Assembly (NCBI GenBank): GCA_937982065.1 | Contig: CALJMO010000046.1 | Coordinates: forward strand, 1-7,302 | Direction of reading: 5' to 3' | DNA from: an uncultured Collinsella sp. | GTDB taxonomy: Bacteria > Actinomycetota > Coriobacteriia > Coriobacteriales > Coriobacteriaceae | Length of the DNA stretch: 7,302 nucleotides | In this document: positions 1 through 5,712 of the stretch, one piece after another | Position numbering within the stretch: the first letter of the stretch is position 1 | Layout of the letters: every line of letters starts with the position of its first letter | Made by a program: the position numbers and the translations under genes | The notes under the pieces: generated by a model | The model's input: the letters and a program-made list of their open reading frames with translations, nothing else | The model's database searches: none | What the model was told of the DNA's origin: nothing

Positions 1-569
1 TCTCGGATCCCGACCACGCCATCGTCGATATTCGCAACGGCATCGTGAGCGGCCGTAAGGTCGGCGGTCCCGCCACCGATCTGGCACTCAAGATCATGCA
101 CGATGGTAAATATCGCGATCTGCCGTTCATTACGGGCTACGAAGGCCGCGGTGCCGGTGGCAAGACGCTGGAGTCGGCGACGTACTTCATTCGCGAGGAC
201 GGCGAGATCGTCGGCATGCTCTGCGTCAACACCGATCTTTCGGCCTTGCGCAACATCAGTGCCATGGCCCAGCAGCTTATGGCCTGCTTTGACGCCGCTC
301 CCGCACGCACCGAGCCCTCCCCCATCGAGGTCGAAAGCCTTTCGGAGTCCACGCAGGAGCTCATCGACCGCAGTATTTCCGAGCTGCTGAGCGCTCGCGG
401 GCTGGATGTGACGTCGCTTGGTCAAAGCGACCGCGTGGACGTCATTCGCCACCTCAACGGCAACGGAGTGTTCATGCTCAAGGGCGCCGTAGCCTGCGCC
501 GCCACCGCGCTGGGCATCTCGGAGCCCAGCGTCTACCGCTACCTGCAAAAAGTCCGCAAGGAAGGCTAA
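1..569 (+). CDS. YheO/DauR-like PAS-HTH transcriptional regulator (5' truncated by window edge)
   Basis: The reading frame is open from base 3 to the TAA at 567-569 (188 codons). The true start lies upstream of the window, and the internal GTG at 45 is not the real start. The visible N-terminal part reads DPDHAIVDIRNGIVSGRKVG and continues to a block ending in GMLCVNTDLSAL, which matches the end of the YheO-like PAS sensor domain. After a linker comes the family's C-terminal DNA-binding domain (RVDVIRHLNGNGVFMLKGAV, then LGISEPSVYRYLQKV), a helix-turn-helix whose recognition helix is SEPSVYRYLQK. Characterised relatives include E. coli YheO (function poorly known) and Pseudomonas DauR, a repressor of D-arginine catabolism. 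The ligand here is unknown. The gene converges on ridA and shares a terminator with it. Whether it regulates ridA cannot be told from the sequence. The family call is firm and the function is not. Confidence 0.85.
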   Translation, partial: SDPDHAIVDIRNGIVSGRKVGGPATDLALKIMHDGKYRDLPFITGYEGRGAGGKTLESATYFIREDGEIVGMLCVNTDLSALRNISAMAQQLMACFDAAPARTEPSPIEVESLSESTQELIDRSISELLSARGLDVTSLGQSDRVDVIRHLNGNGVFMLKGAVACAATALGISEPSVYRYLQKVRKEG

Positions 570-581
570 CCCGCTGACTCC

Positions 582-613
582 TTGGGGACGGAGGAAAACG
601 GATCATTTTTGTC
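582..613 (+). repeat. GGGGACGG-core intergenic repeat-like motif
   Basis: Just after the regulator's stop codon there is a stretch starting TTGGGGACGGAGG, followed by an AAAA tract, CGGATCA and a TTTTT tract ending in GTC. The A and T tracts can pair weakly. The TTGGGGAC core recurs, as (A)TGGGGACAG, in the repeats at 4550, 4920 and on the minus strand at 7122-7216, each time between or after genes. I infer that it belongs to the same dispersed repeat class. With one copy of this exact form in the window the call is tentative. Confidence 0.35.
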
Positions 614-625
614 GCATCGCTTGAC

Positions 626-664
626 AAAAGACCCTGCAGTTCACACGCACTGCAGGGTCTTTTT
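626..664. terminator. Bidirectional rho-independent terminator between convergent genes
   Basis: A perfect 15-bp stem is formed by AAAAGACCCTGCAGT (626-640) and ACTGCAGGGTCTTTT (649-663), with an 8-nt loop. It is followed by T on the plus strand and, because the left arm begins with AAAA, gives a U tract on the minus strand too. It lies 56 nt after the regulator stop and 30 nt after the ridA stop on the other strand, so it can serve both transcripts. Confidence 0.9.
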
Positions 665-693
665 GCATGTCATGTTTAGTTGTTGCCAACCCC

Positions 694-1071
694 TTAGAGA
701 GCGGCGACGACCTCAATCTCAACCAGACCGCCGGCCGGAAGGGCGGCAACCTGGAAAGCGCTGCGCGCGGGGAACGGAGCCTCGAACTTGGAGGCGTAGA
801 TCTCGTTCACGGCAGCGAAGTCGGCAATGTCGGCCAGATAGACCGTGGTCTTAACGACATCGGCAAAGGTGGCGCCGGCAGCGGTCAGCAGGGCCTCGAC
901 GTTAGCAAGGGACTGCTTAGCCTGGGCCTCGACGCCCTCGGGCATCTTGCCGGTTGCGGGGTCGATGCCCAGCTGGCCGGACAGGAACACCATGTTGCCG
1001 GTCTGGATGCCGGGGGAATACGGGCCGATGGCTGCAGGTGCGTTATCGGAAGACACGACGGTCTTGCTCAT
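694..1071 (-). CDS. ridA: RidA family reactive intermediate/imine deaminase
   Basis: The 125-residue product has the usual RidA (YjgF/YER057c/UK114) length. RidA is a small cytosolic trimer that hydrolyses reactive enamines and imines, such as 2-aminoacrylate released by PLP-dependent dehydratases, to keto acids plus ammonia, so protecting PLP enzymes. Family landmarks are AIGPYSPG (residues 14-21), FLSGQLGIDP (29-38), a mid-protein NVEALLTAAGA helix (57-67) and the C-terminal signature PARSAFQVAALP with conserved Arg103, followed by VEIEVVA with Glu118. These correspond to the substrate-carboxylate arginine and catalytic-site glutamate of active RidA proteins, so activity is likely. The ATG at 1071 is preceded on the minus strand by AAGGAG (1078-1083) with 6-nt spacing. 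It appears monocistronic, with its own promoter near 1161-1189 and a terminator at 626-664. Confidence 0.95.
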   Translation of the reverse strand: MSKTVVSSDNAPAAIGPYSPGIQTGNMVFLSGQLGIDPATGKMPEGVEAQAKQSLANVEALLTAAGATFADVVKTTVYLADIADFAAVNEIYASKFEAPFPARSAFQVAALPAGGLVEIEVVAAL

Positions 1072-1160
1072 GTTTTTCTCCTTACGATCAGATAGAGAGC
1101 GTGAGCGCGGCGTTCACACCGGGAGGCACAATTCGGTCTGAACACCGCGCTTGATTTGGG

Positions 1161-1189
1161 ATAGTACTCAAGGTTTCCGCGCAATGCAA
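1161..1189 (-). promoter_or_regulatory. Predicted sigma-70-type promoter for ridA
   Basis: On the minus strand TTGCAT (bases 1184-1189) and TACTAT (1161-1166) are separated by exactly 17 bp. Each box matches the housekeeping consensus at four of six positions. Transcription would start about 80-85 nt upstream of the ridA ATG, leaving a short leader in which I see no riboswitch. Confidence 0.55.
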
Positions 1190-1236
1190 GATTATTATCA
1201 CGTTGCGAGAATATTTTATCGCCCAACGGTTTCCCC

Positions 1237-1331
1237 GAACCGCTGAACGGTTCTCATGTGGAGCAGCCAGTCCAAGCTGCTGAAGACTTTATCCAGCTTG
1301 GAGCACGGGCGTCGCCCACCGCAGCGACGCC
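1237..1331. repeat. Three consecutive inverted repeats upstream of the U32 gene
   Basis: Three perfect stems follow one another: GAACCG/CGGTTC (1237-1242 with 1248-1253, 5-nt gap), TCCAAGCTG/CAGCTTGGA (1271-1279 with 1294-1302, 14-nt gap) and GGCGTCG/CGACGCC (1308-1314 with 1325-1331, 10-nt gap). The last ends two bases before the -10 box at 1334 and occupies the place of a -35 element. Competing pairings exist: CGGTT at 1227 with AACCG at 1238, and AGCAGC at 1262 with GCTGCT at 1276. They could be operators, or leader structure if transcription starts further upstream. Neither is proven. Confidence 0.5.
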
Positions 1332-1333
1332 AC

Positions 1334-1339
1334 TATACT
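1334..1339 (+). promoter_or_regulatory. Candidate -10 box of the U32/pseudouridine synthase operon
   Basis: TATACT lies 32 nt before the ATG of the U32 gene and would give a leader of about 25 nt containing the ribosome binding site. No recognisable -35 box sits 16-18 bp upstream, where the GGCGTCG/CGACGCC inverted repeat lies instead. The promoter may need an activator, or the real one may be elsewhere. Confidence 0.35.
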
Positions 1340-1371
1340 TTTGAATATCTGAGCATTTTGAAAGGCAGGAT

Positions 1372-3864
1372 ATGACCGCAACCGCCAGTCGAACCACCAA
1401 CCGCAGGCCCGAGCTTTTGGCCCCCGCCGGAGGCCCCGAGCCCTTTGCCGCCGCACTCGCTGCCGGGGCAGACGCCATCTACTGCGGCATGGGCAGCTTC
1501 AACGCCCGCCGCAAGGCAACCAACTTTACCGATGAGGCCTTTGAGCAGGCCTGCCGCGCCGCGCATCTGGCCGGCTCGCGCGTCTACGTCACGGTCAACA
1601 TCGTCATCAAGCAGTCCGAGATGGGCGATGCGTTGCAACTCATCCACCGCTGCTCCACGCTGGGCGCCGATGCCTTCATTATCCAGGACTGGGGCCTGTT
1701 CTTTGAGGTCAAGCGCACCATGCCCGGCATCGAGACACACATCTCGACCCAGGCGAACATCCATGATGACCGTGGGACTATCTGGTGCCGCGAGCAGGGC
1801 GCCGACCGCGTGACCCTCTCGCGCGAGCTCTCCATCGACGAAATCGCTGCCATTCACAATGCCGCGCCCGACGTTGACCTTGAGGTCTTTAGCCACGGCG
1901 CCATCTGCTTTTGTTACTCGGGCCTGTGCCTGCTGTCGAGCTTTGCCATGGCGGGCCGCTCGGCCAACCGCGGCATGTGCGCTCAGCCCTGTCGCCTGCC
2001 TTACGAGCTGATTGACGAGAACGGCCGCTCGCTCTCCCCTGCCGGTCGCGAGCGCGCGCTGTGCCCGCGCGACACCAATACTTCGCAGCTCGTTCGCCGT
2101 CTGTATGACGCCGGCGCCGCATCGCTCAAGCTCGAAGGCCGCATGAAAGCCCCCGATTACGTATATTCCATCGTCGACGTGTATCGTCATCAGATTGATG
2201 ACATGCTGGCCGGGGTCGCCGTAGATAAGGACGAGGACGCCGCCCGCCAGCGCCAGCTCAAACGCTGCTTCAACCGCGACTTTACGCACGCCTACCAAGA
2301 CGGTACCTCGGGTGACGAGATGATGAGCTACGAGCGTTCCAACAACCGCGGCCAGATCGTGGGCACGGTGCTCGGCAGCCGCCTGTCCAACCGCGATGTG
2401 CGCGGGCTCAAGCCCGACGACCGCCGTCGCCGCGCTGCCATCGCCCGCATTGAGCTGTTTGAGCCCGTGGGCAAGGGTGACCTGCTGGAGCTTCGTCACG
2501 ACGATGAGTTTGACCAGTTCCTGACCACCATTGCCGCCGAGGATGCCGCTGCCGGCGACATCATCGAGTGCCGCGTGCCCCGTAGCATGCCCGAGGGTTG
2601 CCGTGTACGCGTGATTCGAAGCCAGCGCGCTATCGACGCCGCCGGCGCCGCGCTCAAACGCGATGTGCTGCGCCGCCGCGCCGTAGACGTGACCGTCGTG
2701 GCGCGTCTGGGCGAGCCGTTTACCGTGACGCTCACCTGCTGCGACGACCCCACGCTCGCTGCCGCTGCGACCGGCTTTACCGTCGAGGCCGCCAAGACCC
2801 GCGCCGTCGAAGCGTCCGATCTGGTTGAGCATGTAGGCCGCATGGGCTCCTCGCCCTTTGAGGCCGCGAGCTTTGACGTTTCGCTCGACGCCGGCTGCGG
2901 TATGGGCTTCTCCGCCGTGCACAAGGTGCGCGCCGCCGCCTGTAAAGCATTGGAGGAGGCCATTCTGGCGCCGTACGAGGAGCGCGCGAAAACGCTTGAG
3001 TTGCCGGTACTCGACAAATGTACGCACGCCATGCCCGAGCATTACCGCGACGAGCCGCATATCTGCGCCACCGTCACCACGCTCGAAGCCGCCGAGGCAG
3101 CTCGCGCCGAGGGCGCCGCGCGCATCTATATGACCACCGACGCGCTCGAGACTGTCGGACTCTCCCCTGCCGATGCATTTGAGCAGGGTATCGTGCCCGT
3201 ACTCGACGAGGTCTGCCGCACCGTCGACCACGAGCGCGTCGATCCCTGGATCAATGCCGGAGCCACCGTCGCCGTCGGCAATATCTCCGAGCTCGCCGTA
3301 GCCGCGCATGCCGGCGCCACGGCCGAGATTCGCTCTTGCCTGCCGGTGCACAACACGCCCTGCATGGAGGCGCTTGCCGAGCGCGGAGCCGGTGCGTTTT
3401 GGCTCTCGCCCGAGATCACGCTCGACGAGATTGTCTCGCTCGGCGCCACCGCGCCCGCGGCTCTGGGCATCACCGTCTTTGGCCGCCCGCGCGTCATGAC
3501 GAGCGAGCATTGCATTCTGCAGGTTGCCAACGGCTGCATCCACGATTGTGCCAACTGCCGCCTGCGTGCCCGCAAGCTCTCGCTCAAGAATATCGACGGC
3601 AAGGTCATGCCCGTCCGCACCGACACTCACGGCCGCTCTCGCCTGTACGATGCCTACCCCATCGACCTCACGCCGCAGGTTGCTCAGCTGCTCGATGCCG
3701 GCGTGCGTCGTCTCATGGTGGACGGAACGCTGCTCGAGGCGGATGAGGTGGGCCGTGCCGTCGCCCGCGTCCGTCGTGCCGTCGAAGCAGCGCAGGCCGG
3801 CCGCAAGCCCGCCGCCCGCCTGCGCGGGGCGACCTCGGGCTGCATGTTTGTGGGAATCAGCTAA
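1372..3864 (+). CDS. Long U32-family protein (RlhA/TrhP-like RNA hydroxylation factor, formerly 'peptidase U32')
   Basis: The 830-residue product begins with the U32 barrel: ELLAPAG (14-20), AIYCGMGSFNARRKA (35-49), VYVTVNIVIK (71-80), STQANIH (125-131), VTLSREL (147-153). The U32 signature EVFSHGAICFCYSGLCLLS (171-189) leads into NRGMCAQPCRLPYEL, giving cysteines 179, 181, 186, 203 and 207. SLKLEGRMKAPDYV follows (251-264). In UbiU/UbiV relatives such cysteines bind a 4Fe-4S cluster. Despite the old name, characterised members act in RNA hydroxylation (E. coli RlhA on 23S rRNA C2501, TrhP on tRNA U34) or in O2-independent ubiquinone hydroxylation. The middle region (about 380-545) fits the DUF3656-type insert. 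Residues about 560-830 form a further domain with a second cysteine cluster C714-x7-C722-x3-C726-x2-C729, as in long forms of the family; E. coli RlhA is considerably shorter. The ATG follows AAAGG (1361-1365) by 6 nt. The target RNA is inferred, not shown. Confidence 0.88.
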   Translation: MTATASRTTNRRPELLAPAGGPEPFAAALAAGADAIYCGMGSFNARRKATNFTDEAFEQACRAAHLAGSRVYVTVNIVIKQSEMGDALQLIHRCSTLGADAFIIQDWGLFFEVKRTMPGIETHISTQANIHDDRGTIWCREQGADRVTLSRELSIDEIAAIHNAAPDVDLEVFSHGAICFCYSGLCLLSSFAMAGRSANRGMCAQPCRLPYELIDENGRSLSPAGRERALCPRDTNTSQLVRRLYDAGAASLKLEGRMKAPDYVYSIVDVYRHQIDDMLAGVAVDKDEDAARQRQLKRCFNRDFTHAYQDGTSGDEMMSYERSNNRGQIVGTVLGSRLSNRDVRGLKPDDRRRRAAIARIELFEPVGKGDLLELRHDDEFDQFLTTIAAEDAAAGDIIECRVPRSMPEGCRVRVIRSQRAIDAAGAALKRDVLRRRAVDVTVVARLGEPFTVTLTCCDDPTLAAAATGFTVEAAKTRAVEASDLVEHVGRMGSSPFEAASFDVSLDAGCGMGFSAVHKVRAAACKALEEAILAPYEERAKTLELPVLDKCTHAMPEHYRDEPHICATVTTLEAAEAARAEGAARIYMTTDALETVGLSPADAFEQGIVPVLDEVCRTVDHERVDPWINAGATVAVGNISELAVAAHAGATAEIRSCLPVHNTPCMEALAERGAGAFWLSPEITLDEIVSLGATAPAALGITVFGRPRVMTSEHCILQVANGCIHDCANCRLRARKLSLKNIDGKVMPVRTDTHGRSRLYDAYPIDLTPQVAQLLDAGVRRLMVDGTLLEADEVGRAVARVRRAVEAAQAGRKPAARLRGATSGCMFVGIS

Positions 3865-3879
3865 CCGAAAGGCTTACAC

Positions 3880-4539
3880 GTGAACGAAGAACCTCAAGTC
3901 CTTTACTGCGACGCCTGGCTCATGGCCATCGACAAGCCCGCCGGCATGATCGTCCACGGCGACGGCACCGGCGAGCGCACGCTCACCGACTACGCCAGCG
4001 ACCTGCTGCTGGCGATGGGTGACGGCTTTGCCGCGACCGACATGCAGCCGCTCAACCGCCTGGACCGCAACACCACCGGCGTGGTGTTGTTTTCGCTCGA
4101 CAAACAGACGCAGCCCGCCTTTGACCAGATGGTGATCGACCACGCCTTCGAAAAGCACTATCTGGCGCTGGCCGAGGGCAAGATCGACTGGAACGAGAAG
4201 CTCATCGACAAGCCCATCGCCCGCGACCGTCACGACAGCCGAAAGATGCGCGTCGGCGCCAGCGGCAAGCCGTCTCAAACTCGCGTGAAGGTGCTCAAAC
4301 GTCTTAAGAGCCGTCGTGGCCTGCCCGCGCGCTCGTATATCGATGTCGAGTTGCTCACCGGCCGCAAGCACCAAATCCGTGTGCACCTGGCAAGCGAGCA
4401 TCATCCCTTGGTTGGCGACGACCTGTACGGAACGCCGCGCCCCTGCGGCCTGATGCTCCACGCCCACAGCGTGTCCTTCACGCATCCCGTAACCGGCGAG
4501 CACATCCACATCGAAGCCCCCTGCCCCTGGGAGCCCTAA
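3880..4539 (+). CDS. RluA-family pseudouridine synthase (no S4 domain)
   Basis: The 219-residue product isomerises uridine to pseudouridine in rRNA or tRNA. The catalytic motif is PLNRLDRNTTGVVLF (57-71), with Asp62 as the expected nucleophile. The usual His before RLD is Asn59, a substitution I believe occurs in some subfamilies. Further landmarks are IDKPAGMIVH (17-26), KHYLALAEG (92-100), SQTRVKVL (132-139) and the conserved LLTGRKHQIRVHLA (158-171), then GDDLYG (179-184). There is no N-terminal S4 RNA-binding domain, so it resembles the short RluA/RluC-core types. Start is GTG at 3880, preceded by CGAAAGG (3866-3872) with 7-nt spacing. The next ATG would remove the N-terminal strand. It lies 15 nt after the U32 gene and is probably co-transcribed. 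The target uridine cannot be deduced. Confidence 0.92.
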   Translation: MNEEPQVLYCDAWLMAIDKPAGMIVHGDGTGERTLTDYASDLLLAMGDGFAATDMQPLNRLDRNTTGVVLFSLDKQTQPAFDQMVIDHAFEKHYLALAEGKIDWNEKLIDKPIARDRHDSRKMRVGASGKPSQTRVKVLKRLKSRRGLPARSYIDVELLTGRKHQIRVHLASEHHPLVGDDLYGTPRPCGLMLHAHSVSFTHPVTGEHIHIEAPCPWEP

Positions 4540-4577
4540 ACCACCACAATGGGGACAGGCACCTTTGTGGTGGTTTT
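4538..4577 (+). terminator. Hairpin repeat acting as terminator of the pseudouridine synthase gene (copy 1 of a 40-bp repeat)
   Basis: A perfect 12-bp stem, AAACCACCACAA (4538-4549) with TTGTGGTGGTTT (4565-4576), encloses a 15-nt loop containing TGGGGACAGGCACC and ends in TTTT. The stem begins inside the TAA stop codon. An almost identical 40-bp copy occurs at 4909-4948 in the same orientation, so this is a repeat that can double as a terminator. Confidence 0.75.
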
Positions 4578-4607
4578 GCCGCAATGGTTCAACCGCGGTC
4601 CCAAAAC

Positions 4608-4824
4608 GTCTCGATCTGTAACAGTTAGAACCCATTTTCCGGTCTATCTGTTACAGATCGAGACATTCAAATCCCCCTTAAGGGAAAATCTCAATCTGTA
4701 ACAGTAGCTCGGCAAAATCAGTCCCAGATGTTACAGATTGAGACAAAGGGACGGCGCGGTTCGGAAGTATCTCAATCTGTAACACCTAGCCCACTTTTAA
4801 CGGTCCAGTTGTTACAGACTTAGA
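4608..4824. repeat. Tandem array of three long palindromic units, period about 80 bp
   Basis: Unit 1 (4608-4664) has perfect 17-bp arms, GTCTCGATCTGTAACAG and its complement. Unit 2 (4689-4743) has perfect 15-bp arms, TCTCAATCTGTAACA. Unit 3 (4770-4824) has the same left arm and a right arm with two mismatches. In each unit exactly 25 nt separate TCTGTAACA from TGTTACAGA. The CTGTWACAG cores are centred at about 4620, 4652, 4700, 4732, 4780 and 4813, so spacings alternate 32 and 48 bp. The loops of units 1 and 3 agree at about half their positions (TAG, TTTT, CGGTC), which suggests whole-unit duplication and divergence. In unit 1 pairing extends inward through TAG(A)ACC/GGTCTA. No ORF or promoter is convincing here. 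It could be a structured RNA, a REP-like element or a cluster of protein-binding sites. Confidence 0.85.
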
Positions 4825-4841
4825 CAAACCGGCAGACAACG

Positions 4842-4880
4842 AAAGCGGCAACGCCCGTGATGGACGTTGCCGCTTTTCTA
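4842..4880 (+). terminator. Rho-independent terminator downstream of the palindrome array
   Basis: AAAGCGGCAACG (4842-4853) pairs perfectly with CGTTGCCGCTTT (4865-4876) around an 11-nt loop and is followed by TC and TATT on the plus strand. The U tract is better on plus than on minus, so it would stop plus-strand transcription, either read-through from the pseudouridine synthase gene or a transcript of the array itself. It may also serve the convergent deoR transcript. Confidence 0.75.
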
Positions 4881-4908
4881 TTGAGAAAACTACTCGGTTT
4901 TCGTTACT

Positions 4909-4948
4909 AACCACCACAATGGGGACAGGCACCTTCGTGGTGGTTTTG
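4909..4948 (+). repeat. Copy 2 of the 40-bp GGGGACAG hairpin repeat
   Basis: It is identical to 4539-4578 except for one base (C instead of T at 4936). Stem AACCACCAC (4909-4917) pairs with GTGGTGGTT (4937-4945); the change breaks the inner A-T pair. The loop again carries TGGGGACAGGCACC. It lies 14 nt past the deoR stop codon on the convergent side and may act as a terminator. Confidence 0.85.
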
Positions 4949-4962
4949 GCCTTGTCTCGCTG

Positions 4963-5709
4963 TTAGACAGTGATGACGTTGTCCATTGCCCGGTACTTGG
5001 CGGGGACCTCGCCTGCGGTAATAATCGTTGCGTCGCGGAAGTCCGCGAACTTGACGGGCGCCACCATGCCAAATTTACTGGCGTCCGAGATTACGAAGCG
5101 TTTGGCGGTATGGCGCATCGAGATACGCTTGACCTGTGCTTCCTCGATATCGGGCGCTGTGAAGCCCTGCTCGGCGGCAATGCCGTTAGAACCCCAAAAG
5201 CCACAGTTGAAGTTGTAGCGGTCTAAGGTTGCCAAGGCATCGGGCCCAACGAGCGCCTCGGTCTCAGGCTTGAGCTCGCCACCCAACACCACGGTGCGCA
5301 TGCCGCGCAAAGCAAGGTGCTGAGCATGGAGCACGGAATCGGTCACATAGGTGACACCTTCAAGGTGTGGAAGATGCTCGATGAGCTTGAGCGTCGTCGA
5401 GCCCGAGTCGATGTATACAAAGCTCTCGGGCTCCACAAGCGCCGCCGCACGGGCGCAGATACGCTCCTTGTCGTCGTTATGGAGGTCGCTGCGCTCATTG
5501 AGCGTTAGGTCGCGCGTCACGTGCGCGCGCTCAAGACTCGTCGCTCCACCGTGGACCTTGGCGATGCGGTGCGCTCGATCGAGCGTCTGCAGGTCGCGCC
5601 GAATGGTAGACGCCGTCACGCCCAGGGTATCGGCAAGCTCTGGCACAGTAACCGAGCCAGCCTGCTGCACCATCGACACAATCGCGTTGAGCCTATCTTC
5701 CGCAAGCAT
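4963..5709 (-). CDS. DeoR-family transcriptional regulator
   Basis: The 248-residue product has the standard length and architecture of DeoR repressors, which bind DNA through an N-terminal winged helix-turn-helix and sense a phosphorylated sugar or similar metabolite in a C-terminal domain. The HTH is SVTVPELADTLGVTASTIRR (19-38) followed by DLQTLDRAHRIAKVHGGA (39-56), the family wing motif. Sensor landmarks are YIDSGSTTLKL (99-109), VLGGEL (141-146), LVGPDA (153-158), SNGI (174-177) and SDASKFG (208-214). The ATG at 5709 is 3 nt after the upstream oxidoreductase stop, with GAGGAGGAG (5716-5724) as a strong Shine-Dalgarno inside that gene's last codons, so translation is probably coupled. 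It likely regulates its own operon. The effector is unknown. Confidence 0.93.
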   Translation of the reverse strand: MLAEDRLNAIVSMVQQAGSVTVPELADTLGVTASTIRRDLQTLDRAHRIAKVHGGATSLERAHVTRDLTLNERSDLHNDDKERICARAAALVEPESFVYIDSGSTTLKLIEHLPHLEGVTYVTDSVLHAQHLALRGMRTVVLGGELKPETEALVGPDALATLDRYNFNCGFWGSNGIAAEQGFTAPDIEEAQVKRISMRHTAKRFVISDASKFGMVAPVKFADFRDATIITAGEVPAKYRAMDNVITV

Positions 5710-5712
5710 CGC

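Noticed and set aside
1237..1331. T-box or other known riboswitch in the U32 leader
   Set aside because: No T-box antiterminator sequence or other riboswitch core is recognisable, and the likely transcription start lies downstream of the repeats.
1333..3630. 765-codon minus-strand ORF opposite the U32 gene
   Set aside because: It is a shadow of the GC-rich U32 gene. The plus-strand frame has clear family motifs throughout and the antisense frame has none.
4608..4824. CRISPR array
   Set aside because: Repeats are 15-17 bp and alternate in orientation, the intervening segments are partly homologous, and there is no cas gene.
4885..4902. GAAAAC/GTTTTC small hairpin after the array terminator
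   Set aside because: Only 6 A/T-rich pairs and no U tract. It is too weak to call as a terminator or regulatory element.
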